A stretch of 59,217 nucleotides of DNA. Source: a virus. The notes beneath the pieces are model-generated. The model made no database searches and was not told where the DNA came from. It worked only from the letters and a program-made list of their open reading frames with translations. This document shows positions 30,300-36,907 of the stretch, one piece after another. The DNA is taken from the IMG/VR virus record IMGVR_UViG_3300044962_000015, positions 1 to 59,217 of that record. One strand, given 5' to 3'. How positions within the stretch are numbered: position 1 is the first letter of the stretch; each line of letters opens with the position of its first letter. The translations under genes were made by a program, and so were the position numbers.

Positions 30300-32432
30300 A
30301 TGGGTACCGCCTGGAAGATGCCGCTGGCCGTCATTGGCAAGCCGACCGGCGACGGCCGTCAGTTCGACGCTGGCGCGCTGGGGCACCGCGACCTGCCGCT
30401 ACCGCTGCGGTACGTCGCGACCGACTCCGGCGGCCACAACAACGCCGTGATCGTCGGGCACATTTCGAAGATCGGCAAGGAGAAGGGCGGCATGCTGCCC
30501 GCCCAGGGCGAGTTCTACGACGACGAGTCGTGGCCTGACGACGTGCGCAACGCCGCCACGGCCGCCATGAAGTTCACCCAGAACAAGGTGATCGGCCCGT
30601 CCGTCGACCTCGACCAGCAGGAAGTGGAGCACGTCCCCGAGCCGAAGGCGTACGCCGCGTGGAAGAAGGAACAGGCCGGGAAGCTGAAGGCCGCGAAGAT
30701 GGCCCACGCCGGGGCTACCGGCGGCGACTGCGGCTGCGGCTCCCCCGTCATGGCCGAGGAGGCGTTCGACGGTCCCCGGCTGAAGATGATCCGCTCCGGC
30801 CGGATGGCCTCCGCCACCCTGGTGCACATCCCCGCGTTCGCGGAACTGTCCGGGCACGCGAAGCTGACCCCGATCGACTCGTCTGACCCGAACGTGGACG
30901 GCACGACCTCCTCGGCGATGGTCGCGGGCGCCCTCGTCCACTTCGACTGGGCTGACGTGGAGTGGACCGCCAAGATCGAAAACGACGCGGAGTTGTTCGC
31001 CGACCAGGACGCGGCCGCCCGCGCCATCGAAGCAGGCGACGATCCGGCCGACGTGCTGGCCATCAGCGAGGAGATGGGCGACACCATCGTCCCGAACCGC
31101 GCCAAGGTCCAGGCCCGCAAGAAGCCGAAGCGCGACCCCGGGACCGTCAAGGGCAGCCAGGACACCCAGGAGATGGCCGCCGAGGACACCGGCATCTGGC
31201 TGACCGACGACGAGTTCACCGAGTTCGCGAAGCGGCGCCTGCCTAGCCCCACCAAGCAGAAGCCTGGCGGCGCCGAAACCCCGGGCGGCGACGGCGAGCA
31301 GAGCCAGGGCGGCGGCGGCATCGGTGGCGGTACCTACGCGGTCGCCGACTCCGTCAAGACGCTCAAGGCGCAGGCCGAACGGTCCAAGCTCGCCGACGAG
31401 GACTTCGTCGACCCGAAGGGCCGCCGGTTCCCGATCGCCTCCTGCTCCAGCATCGGCGACGCGGTCAGCTCCTACGGCCGCGCCGACCCGAAGATCCCCT
31501 ACGGCCAGTTCAAGTCCCGGCTGACCGCCATCGCCAAGCGCAAGGGCTGCGAAGCCAGCCTGCCCGCCAACTGGAAGGCCGGAGAGAAGATGGCCGCGCT
31601 CATGGCAGGCGCCGCCCCGGCCGCCCCGCCGAAGGAATGGTTCGACGACCCGAAGCTGACCGGCCCGACGCCGCTGCACATCGGCGACGACGGCCGCGTG
31701 TACGGCCACGTCGCCACCTGGGGCACCTGCCACATCGGCCTCGGCGACTCCTGCACCCTGGCCCCCAAGTCGGCCACCAACTACGCCTACTTCCACACCG
31801 GCGAGGTAGTCACCGCCGACGGTTCCCGCGTCCCCGTGGGGCGCCTGTCGTACGGCAAGGGCGGCCACGCCGGACCGAACCTGGGCTACCGGGCGGCGGC
31901 CGAGCACTACGACTCCACGACCACCCTGGGCGCTCTCACCCGCGCGGGCGAAGACCAGTACGGCATCTGGGTGGCCGGTGCCCTCGTGCCGGAGGCCGAC
32001 GAGGCAGCGATCCGGACCATGCGGGCAACTCCGCTGTCCGGCGACTGGCGCCGCGTCGGCGCCAACCTGGAGATGGTGGCCGCCCTGCACGTCGTCACCG
32101 CAGGCTTCCCCATCCCCCGCGCGGTCACCGCCTCGGCGATCACCGGCATGCCCGAGGACGGGGAGATCGTGCTGAGCCTGGTCTCCGCCGGTGCCCTGCC
32201 GCGCGTCATCGACGAGGACGACGCGCTCATGGCCGGGGCGGCGCCGCTGGACCCGGACGCGCTGGGCCGGGCCATCGCCCGGGGGATGCTCGCCGAGCAG
32301 CACGACGCGAAGCTGCGGGAGACGCGGGCGGCCGAGTGGCGCGAGCTGGTCGCGGCGGCCACCACGGAAGACCTCAGCGCCGATTACGATGACGCCATGG
32401 GCGACCTGATGGTCGCCCTGGTCCAGGAGTGA
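30300..32432 (+). CDS. capsid maturation (prohead) protease with extended C-terminus, 710 aa
   Basis: The N-terminal 200 residues match the actinophage prohead protease layout: a strand-rich start with a His-containing NNAVIVGHISKIG region, GEFYDDESWPDDVRNAATAA, then GPSVDL and SATLVHIPAFAEL, where His and Ser in conserved positions are protease candidates. A Cys-rich insert (GGDCGCGSP) interrupts it. After an acidic linker, a second part (TPLHIGDDGRVYGHVATWGT, then CHIGLGDSCTLAP) is a fused region often seen in actinophage proteases. Residues 225-228 (KIEN) arise from the dispersed motif. It lies upstream of the capsid gene but is separated by accessory islands. Confidence 0.82.
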   Translation: MGTAWKMPLAVIGKPTGDGRQFDAGALGHRDLPLPLRYVATDSGGHNNAVIVGHISKIGKEKGGMLPAQGEFYDDESWPDDVRNAATAAMKFTQNKVIGPSVDLDQQEVEHVPEPKAYAAWKKEQAGKLKAAKMAHAGATGGDCGCGSPVMAEEAFDGPRLKMIRSGRMASATLVHIPAFAELSGHAKLTPIDSSDPNVDGTTSSAMVAGALVHFDWADVEWTAKIENDAELFADQDAAARAIEAGDDPADVLAISEEMGDTIVPNRAKVQARKKPKRDPGTVKGSQDTQEMAAEDTGIWLTDDEFTEFAKRRLPSPTKQKPGGAETPGGDGEQSQGGGGIGGGTYAVADSVKTLKAQAERSKLADEDFVDPKGRRFPIASCSSIGDAVSSYGRADPKIPYGQFKSRLTAIAKRKGCEASLPANWKAGEKMAALMAGAAPAAPPKEWFDDPKLTGPTPLHIGDDGRVYGHVATWGTCHIGLGDSCTLAPKSATNYAYFHTGEVVTADGSRVPVGRLSYGKGGHAGPNLGYRAAAEHYDSTTTLGALTRAGEDQYGIWVAGALVPEADEAAIRTMRATPLSGDWRRVGANLEMVAALHVVTAGFPIPRAVTASAITGMPEDGEIVLSLVSAGALPRVIDEDDALMAGAAPLDPDALGRAIARGMLAEQHDAKLRETRAAEWRELVAAATTEDLSADYDDAMGDLMVALVQE

Positions 32433-32451
32433 GGTAGGAGGAGGTCCACCG

Positions 32452-32610
32452 ATGGGATGCAACTGTGGGGGCGGCGGGTCCGGTCTCGGCAACTACGAGG
32501 TGAAGGACTCCAAGGGCGTGACCGTCAAGACGTTCTCCGCTGTGCGGGAGACCGAGGCCAAGGCGTTCGCGGCGAAGACGCCCGGCGCCACCTGGCGCAA
32601 GACGTCCTGA
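32452..32610 (+). CDS. small Cys/Gly-rich protein, 52 aa
   Basis: ATG 32452 follows TAGGAGGAGGTCCACC. It begins MGCNCGGGGSGLGNYEVKDS, with the two Cys at residues 3 and 5, then a short alpha-beta region (TVKTFSAVRETEAKAFAAKT). Small proteins of this type often follow the protease in actinophages; function unknown. Confidence 0.65.
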   Translation: MGCNCGGGGSGLGNYEVKDSKGVTVKTFSAVRETEAKAFAAKTPGATWRKTS

Positions 32611-32614
32611 GACA

Positions 32615-32658
32615 CACGAAGGCCCCACCCTCAGGGAAGAGGGGGCGGGGCCTTCGTG
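32615..32658. terminator. bidirectional terminator
   Basis: CACGAAGGCCCC (32615-32626) pairs perfectly with GGGGCCTTCGTG (32647-32658), with CCCTC/GAGGG inside. It separates the head operon from a converging minus-strand gene. Confidence 0.8.
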
Positions 32659-32665
32659 CTGTCCG

Positions 32666-32989
32666 CTACTCGGGCTTGCCGAACGCCTGGTCGCGCGCCC
32701 GCTTCAGCACGGCGATCAGCCGGTTGAGGTCCCGCCAGTCGTCGATGCTGGCGTGCCAGCCGTCGAAGTCGGGGGCGTAGTCCAGCTTCTCCCGCAGCTT
32801 CGCGACGTCGATGGGTTCCATCTCGGCCTGCTTCAGCCATTCGTTGACGATGGCGAACAGGCGGTCCGTCGCCTCGTCCGGGTACTCCTGGGCGGAGGCC
32901 AGGGTGGCAACCTGGACCTCGCCGCTCTGGTTGCTGGCCCACGCCACGCGTACGCGTACAGGCGTGGCGTAGATCGTCTCGCTGGGCAT
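32666..32989 (-). CDS. hypothetical protein, 107 aa
   Basis: The ATG at 32989 (MPSETIYATPVRVRVAWASN) follows GGGAGAAGCG and is preferred over an ATG 12 bases upstream. The sequence has strands at the start, then helices ending in WRDLNRLIAVLKRARDQAFG. It lies on the minus strand, bounded by hairpins on both sides, as an accessory (moron-like) island. Unknown family. Confidence 0.7.
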   Translation of the reverse strand: MPSETIYATPVRVRVAWASNQSGEVQVATLASAQEYPDEATDRLFAIVNEWLKQAEMEPIDVAKLREKLDYAPDFDGWHASIDDWRDLNRLIAVLKRARDQAFGKPE

Positions 32990-33059
32990 CGCTTCTCCCA
33001 TCTCGGGGTGGTGCGCCCGGCATCCCGCCGGTGCGCGAGCAGCGTATCCCAGACACGAC

Positions 33060-33094
33060 GAAGGCCCGCCCCACGGGAAGCGGGGCGGGCCTTC
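33060..33094. terminator. perfect 13-bp hairpin
   Basis: GAAGGCCCGCCCC (33060-33072) pairs with GGGGCGGGCCTTC (33082-33094). It lies just after the secreted-protein gene in its reading direction. Confidence 0.75.
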
Positions 33095-33104
33095 TCTATG
33101 TCCG

Positions 33105-33554
33105 CTACGAGACGCGCATGATGCAGTGCTGGAGACGCCACTCCGTATTCATGTTGCCCTTGGTGTTGGCGTAGATCAGTGCGCTGGCGCTCCCGCAGCC
33201 GCCGTGGAACAGGTCGTAGTGGTAGACGCGCCACTGATGCCCGTTGTTGTTGTGCACCGAGTAGATGTCGTCACCGGAGTTCAGGTGCAGGCTGATCGGC
33301 TGGTTCAGCGCCACCGTCTGCGACACCTGGTAGTAGAACCCGCAGGCCGACGTCGCGGAGCAGGGGAAGCCGCAGATGTAGCCTGACGCGCAGGCCACCG
33401 CCTCGGCGCGCTGCGGGGTCATCAGGTGGATGACCTGGACGACGGGGTTGCCGCCGGTCGGCTTGTCGGCCACCGACACCGACCCGGGCTGGAGGACGAA
33501 CAGGCCGAGCATGGCCGCCAGTGCGACCAGCCCGATGGTGATCTTGCGCTTCAT
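33105..33554 (-). CDS. secreted Cys-rich protein, 149 aa
   Basis: ATG 33554 follows GGAGAAGGA. The N-terminus (MKRKITIGLVALAAMLGLFV) is a signal peptide with a likely cleavage near VSVA. The mature part has several Cys (ACASGYICGFPCSATSACGF) likely in disulfides and an aromatic, Asn/His-rich C-terminus. No lipobox, so it should be released. This could be an exported factor from an infected or lysogenic cell. Bounded by hairpins on one side and a non-coding stretch on the other. Family not recognised. Confidence 0.72.
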   Translation of the reverse strand: MKRKITIGLVALAAMLGLFVLQPGSVSVADKPTGGNPVVQVIHLMTPQRAEAVACASGYICGFPCSATSACGFYYQVSQTVALNQPISLHLNSGDDIYSVHNNNGHQWRVYHYDLFHGGCGSASALIYANTKGNMNTEWRLQHCIMRVS

Positions 33555-33801
33555 TCCTTCTCCTCGCTCGATACGGAATGTCCCGGGCTCGGTCAGGCTC
33601 TTCAACCCGGGGCGCGATTCGATCGCCGTCTCCGCCGGGGGTCCTGCCGGTACCCGATTCAGTTATCCCTGCTCAGCGGCTCATGGCCAGTCTCATCGAT
33701 CCCACATGGGTAAGTAACGCCATGGCCTGCCGTCCGGTTTCCACCTTTAGAGACGTTGTTCACCGGCAACCCCATGTCTGTCAGCCCTAAGCCTACACGA
33801 C
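33555..33801. other. non-coding stretch of about 250 bases
   Basis: I see no supportable gene. It is less GC-rich than its surroundings and must contain the leader and any promoter of the secreted-protein gene, but no confident -10/-35 pair. No tRNA fold recognised. Confidence 0.4.
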
Positions 33802-34008
33802 TTAGACGACGTCGCGATACGGGACCGGACTGTTTCCCGCGCCGTTCTCGACGAGAAGTCCGGCCCAAGGGTCGATCTCGATGTCGACCTGGGTCGAGTT
33901 GCCTGCCCCGCCTGCCGCGCCCATCGTCGAATAGCCGGACTCGCTCACACTCAGCAGCAGCACGACCTTGCAGCCATGCCAGATCCGTATGGTCTTCGCT
34001 ACGCCCAT
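33802..34008 (-). CDS. hypothetical protein, 68 aa
   Basis: It begins MGVAKTIRIWHGCKVVLLLS and has a beta-rich N-terminal half and a C-terminal part with DIEIDPWAGLLVENGAG. It overlaps the upstream gene by 10 bases. No family recognised. Part of a four-gene minus-strand operon from the promoter at 34842-34801. Confidence 0.65.
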   Translation of the reverse strand: MGVAKTIRIWHGCKVVLLLSVSESGYSTMGAAGGAGNSTQVDIEIDPWAGLLVENGAGNSPVPYRDVV

Positions 34009-34214
34009 GCGAACCGCGCCGCGATCAGCCGTACCGACATCGCCGCGTAGCGCCGCGCCAGGCGGAACTTGCCCCGCTTGACCGACCGCACCGCAGCGGC
34101 CATCGGGCAGCAGGGCTGTCCGTTGACGCTGTTACCGACCTCGCTGGGGCGGCGTACCCGAGCGCGCCTGTTCGAGCCCGGCCGGGGCGTCCACCCGCCA
34201 TTATTCGAGGGCAT
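33999..34214 (-). CDS. small basic protein, 71 aa, paralogue of the gene at 14214
   Basis: The C-terminal half contains CCPMAAAVRSVKRGKFRLAR followed by RYAAMSVRLIAARFAWA, nearly identical to the plus-strand protein at 14214-14471; the N-terminal parts are un-alike but both disordered and basic. The repeat of this module in two separate accessory regions on opposite strands is notable. Function unknown. Confidence 0.7.
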   Translation of the reverse strand: MPSNNGGWTPRPGSNRRARVRRPSEVGNSVNGQPCCPMAAAVRSVKRGKFRLARRYAAMSVRLIAARFAWA

Positions 34215-34247
34215 CCGTCCTTCTCCTATCCGTTGCGTCAGGATCCT

Positions 34248-34586
34248 TCACGGCCGCCACCTGTGCTCGTTCAGCGCGGCCAGCACCATCTCCACGGGGA
34301 TGCCGCTGATCAGGGTCTCGGAGCAGTGCCCGCACCCGATGTAGAACTGCACCTCCACGTCGCGCATGGTGAGGCGGCCATCCACGATGGGGTTGAGCTT
34401 GACCATGGCGGCGGCCCAGGCAAGCTTCTCCTCGCCGCACTCCGGGCAGACGCCCTTGTTGATCAGCGCGGCCCGGCAGCTCGGGCAGGTCACCTCGTCC
34501 AGCTCCGAGGTCAGCTCGCCCCGTAGGGCGGCTGTCAGATTGCACGTGGTCAGCGCGTAGCCCTTGGGGTTCAGGAGGTGCTTCAC
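34248..34586 (-). CDS. zinc-ribbon protein, 112 aa
   Basis: CPSCRAALINKGVCPECGEE (residues 34-53) is a four-Cys zinc ribbon, and CGHC (about 85-88) gives another Cys pair. The N-terminus resembles an unrelated leader (MKHLLNPKGYALTTCN). Start overlaps the upstream stop (ATGA). A regulatory or nucleic-acid-binding role is likely from the ribbon only. Confidence 0.72.
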   Translation of the reverse strand: MKHLLNPKGYALTTCNLTAALRGELTSELDEVTCPSCRAALINKGVCPECGEEKLAWAAAMVKLNPIVDGRLTMRDVEVQFYIGCGHCSETLISGIPVEMVLAALNEHRWRP

Positions 34587-34780
34587 GCCTGCTCCTCGTC
34601 CGCCAGGATGACGATGGACTGGGCGGACATCGACCGGTCCGTGTGGTCGAACCAGTAGTCGAGCGCTTTCCCTGTCTCGTAGAGGACGTCCGCTCCGGCC
34701 GCGTCCGCTCCGGCTGCGACCAGCTCGTGGTCTGCCGCCTCGACCTCGACCTCGACCTTAAGGGTCAGGGTGACCTTCAT
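34583..34780 (-). CDS. hypothetical protein, 65 aa
   Basis: ATG 34780 follows CAAGGAGGCACACAC. A strand of alternating residues (KVTLTLKVEVEVEAADHELV) is followed by a helix and an acidic end. It is the first gene of the minus-strand operon with a promoter carrying the GACAG start box. Confidence 0.7.
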   Translation of the reverse strand: MKVTLTLKVEVEVEAADHELVAAGADAAGADVLYETGKALDYWFDHTDRSMSAQSIVILADEEQA

Positions 34781-34800
34781 GTGTGTGCCTCCTTGTCGGC

Positions 34801-34842
34801 CTGTCTGCTCACAGTATACGTGGTCTATGCGGGCCAGCGCAA
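34801..34842 (-). promoter_or_regulatory. minus-strand promoter with GACAG start box
   Basis: TTGCGC (34842-34837), 18-nt spacer, TATACT (34818-34813), 7 nt, GACAG (34805-34801). It drives the operon from 34780 downward. Confidence 0.75.
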
Positions 34843-34883
34843 TGGGTGTACTCTGATGGCATACAGCGAGCAGGGAGAGCCGG

Positions 34884-35069
34884 ATGCGCAGCGGAATGAC
34901 CCAGTACCAGGCCAGGCGCCACCCGGTGGCCACCTTCCTCACCCTGCTGCTGCTCGGGCCGTACATCCTCGCCGCCGCCCTGCTGATGCTGGCGGTCTAC
35001 GCGGCCGTCGCCGTCCTATGCCTGGTCAGCGGCAACACCGACTTCGTACGCAAGGGAGGAAAGCAATGA
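34884..35069 (+). CDS. small membrane protein, 61 aa
   Basis: AGGGAGAGCCGG precedes ATG 34884. Residues about 16-50 are hydrophobic (ATFLTLLLLGPYILAAALLM, then LAVYAAVAVLCLV), one or two membrane passes. Coupled to the next gene by ATGA. Function unknown. Confidence 0.68.
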   Translation: MRSGMTQYQARRHPVATFLTLLLLGPYILAAALLMLAVYAAVAVLCLVSGNTDFVRKGGKQ

Positions 35070-35302
35070 GCAGGGCATACGAGAAGACCATTCAGCGCGC
35101 CCAGGAGGTCGTGGCCAGCGTCGGCCAACGGCCAGAGCGGACCGAGCCCCGATCGCGCGCCGAGGTGGAGTCGTTCATCAAGGGGTTCGGGTTGAGCGCA
35201 GCGGCCGTCCGGCAGATCGTGGACGAGTGGTGCACCGACCAGCAGCACGCCCGCGACGCCGGTTGGGAGTCGCATGCGGACTCCGTCTGGTACGACGGGT
35301 GA
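35066..35302 (+). CDS. hypothetical helical protein, 78 aa
   Basis: It begins MSRAYEKTIQRAQEVVASVG; the centre (VESFIKGFGLSAAAVRQIVD) looks like a helix-turn-helix. Coupled to genes on both sides by four-base overlaps. Confidence 0.65.
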   Translation: MSRAYEKTIQRAQEVVASVGQRPERTEPRSRAEVESFIKGFGLSAAAVRQIVDEWCTDQQHARDAGWESHADSVWYDG

Positions 35303-35502
35303 CCGAGCCCCTGTTCGAGCTGGAGGAGGACGACCCGGGGCGCGAGCACCAGGCCTGCGACCGGTGCCTGACCGGGGCCTGGGCGTCCAACGACAGGCTC
35401 CGGGTGCGCGGCTGGATCGCCTTCGACGGCGTCTCCGTGACCGGCAAGGAACTGCACGTCAGGGTCTGCCCGGCGTGCCAACGGAAAGGACAACGCTCAT
35501 GA
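35299..35502 (+). CDS. zinc-finger-like protein, 67 aa
   Basis: GTG 35299 overlaps the preceding stop. CDRC (about 20-23) and CPAC (about 58-61) form a spaced Cys pair set like a treble-clef or ribbon zinc site. Coupled to the next gene by ATGA. Function unknown. Confidence 0.68.
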   Translation: MTEPLFELEEDDPGREHQACDRCLTGAWASNDRLRVRGWIAFDGVSVTGKELHVRVCPACQRKGQRS

Positions 35503-35714
35503 CCGTCGAGATGCCGATCGGCTGGGGCGCGGGGGAGAAGATGGCTGAGTTGATCGACTGGAACGACTATCGCAAGTGCTCGCAGATCTGCCGCGCCAAG
35601 ATCGGCGAGCCGTGCTTCTCCCTGAACGGCACCGTGGTCAACGGCCAGACAGACGGCGTACGCACCCCGCTGGCCGTGCCGCACAAGGCCCGGAAGCGCC
35701 GCAAGCGCCGGTAG
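35499..35714 (+). CDS. small zinc-finger-like basic protein, 71 aa
   Basis: The pattern CSQICRAKIGEPC, then VNGQTDGVRTPLAVPHKARK resembles small actinobacterial zinc-finger proteins with C..C....G.PC and a downstream H..R. The C-terminus is strongly basic (KARKRRKRR). Followed by a strong bidirectional hairpin. Confidence 0.68.
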   Translation: MTVEMPIGWGAGEKMAELIDWNDYRKCSQICRAKIGEPCFSLNGTVVNGQTDGVRTPLAVPHKARKRRKRR

Positions 35715-35724
35715 CCCCCGGACA

Positions 35725-35764
35725 CAAAGCAGCCCCCCACCGAGCCGGTGAGGGGGCTGCTTTG
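35725..35764. terminator. bidirectional terminator with AT-rich ends
   Basis: CAAAGCAGCCCCC pairs with GGGGGCTGCTTTG, with ACCG/CGGT inside. AAA/TTT at the base gives each direction a short U tract. It separates a plus-strand cluster from the converging minus-strand glycosyltransferase. Confidence 0.85.
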
Positions 35765-35770
35765 CTGCGG

Positions 35771-36802
35771 TCAGGCGTTCGGGTCGCCTGCCGCCGCCGG
35801 GGACAGCTCGGCCCCGAGTAGCACTTCGCCCGCCTGCTTCTCCCGCATCGGGGAGTCGCGCTCGGCCTCCTCGACGGCGTTCGGGTTGATCATCAGCTTC
35901 GGCCACTGGTCCACCGGCAGCGGCAGCACGTCCATGGCCGGAGGCGTGAACGGCTTCATCTGATAGTCGGCCGCCCCGTACCAGACCGTCTTCTGGTGGG
36001 TGGTGATGACGCCGGTGTGCACCATGACGGGCAGGCCGACCTGATGCGCGCGCAGGCAGAACGACACGTCCTCGCCGCACTTCTCCCCGTCCGGCCCGGG
36101 GATGCGCTCGAACCAGATGTGCGGCGGCGCGCCCTGCTCCTGAAGCCAGTAGGAGATCTTCTCGTACACCGACCGGTGGGTGAGCAGGAACCCGCAGCCG
36201 GTCGCGCCGACCCGGGTCACCGAGTCCTTCGCCCAGTCCTGACGGGTGACCAGCTTGTACGCGCCGGGCATCCCCGACTTCGGCTCGACCCACGACCAGT
36301 CGTACAGCGTCGGCGCCAGGCTGGACCGCAGGCCGCCCCGGAAGTCGTGCGAGTACTCGCCCTCGATGAAGCACAGGCCGCCGACGATCGGCGCCGTCAC
36401 CGGGTCGGCGACCTCCAGCAGCTTCTCCAGCGCGTCCTGCTCGGCGCCGATGTCCGAGTCCCACCAGAGCAGCCAGTCCGAGTCGCTGGACAGGAACGCG
36501 GCGGTCGCGGTGTTGCGCGCATGGGACAGTTCCACCGAGCGGCCCCACACGGGCGCCAAGGCGCCGTTGTTCATCAGGCCGGAGTTGTGCATCAGGTGGT
36601 CGCCGTGGGCTTTGTCGTACGCGATCATCCGTAGGGCTGACTCGATGAAGTTCCAGCCGCCCTCGTTCAGGTGCGGCACCCCGATGCAGACCTTCTCCCC
36701 GGCGCGGGGATTGATGACCCGCTCCAGGTCCAGCCTGGCGTTGACGGCCTCCGCCAATCGCAGCGTCTCTTCGACGCCCTCGGGCGTGAAGTGTTCGGAC
36801 AT
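35771..36802 (-). CDS. GT-A-type glycosyltransferase-like protein, 343 aa
   Basis: ATG 36802 follows GGAGGAGGAGGCCGT. VCIGVPHLNEGGWNFIE (about 38-54) begins the nucleotide-sugar fold, and WLLWWDSDIGAEQDALEKLL (about 106-125) has the DSD metal-binding motif. A later CGEDVSFCLRAHQVGLPV is the typical E-D-x-x-F acceptor/catalytic block. It would transfer sugar to protein or DNA. It stands alone on the minus strand between a terminator and the major capsid gene, so it is probably an acquired module. It is unlike the glycosyltransferase at 21105 in sequence. Confidence 0.82.
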   Translation of the reverse strand: MSEHFTPEGVEETLRLAEAVNARLDLERVINPRAGEKVCIGVPHLNEGGWNFIESALRMIAYDKAHGDHLMHNSGLMNNGALAPVWGRSVELSHARNTATAAFLSSDSDWLLWWDSDIGAEQDALEKLLEVADPVTAPIVGGLCFIEGEYSHDFRGGLRSSLAPTLYDWSWVEPKSGMPGAYKLVTRQDWAKDSVTRVGATGCGFLLTHRSVYEKISYWLQEQGAPPHIWFERIPGPDGEKCGEDVSFCLRAHQVGLPVMVHTGVITTHQKTVWYGAADYQMKPFTPPAMDVLPLPVDQWPKLMINPNAVEEAERDSPMREKQAGEVLLGAELSPAAAGDPNA

Positions 36803-36837
36803 ACGGCCTCCTCCTCCGTGAAACGGCAGACTACCGC

Positions 36838-36843
36838 TATGAT
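36838..36843 (+). promoter_or_regulatory. candidate -10 box before the capsid gene
   Basis: TATGAT lies 64 nt before the GTG of the major capsid gene, in a gap between divergent genes. The -35 is weak and no GACAG follows, so this may be a late-type promoter. Confidence 0.4.
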
Positions 36844-36907
36844 CGCCCGCAGGTGTATCCGTGCTGCCACGGTCCGGCGGAGCGCTCGAAGTTGAAGAGA
36901 GACCGCA

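Noticed and set aside
30399-32492. Long antisense frame over the protease gene
   Set aside because: Same GC-bias shadow; no ribosome binding site or domain, and the plus-strand protease is well supported.
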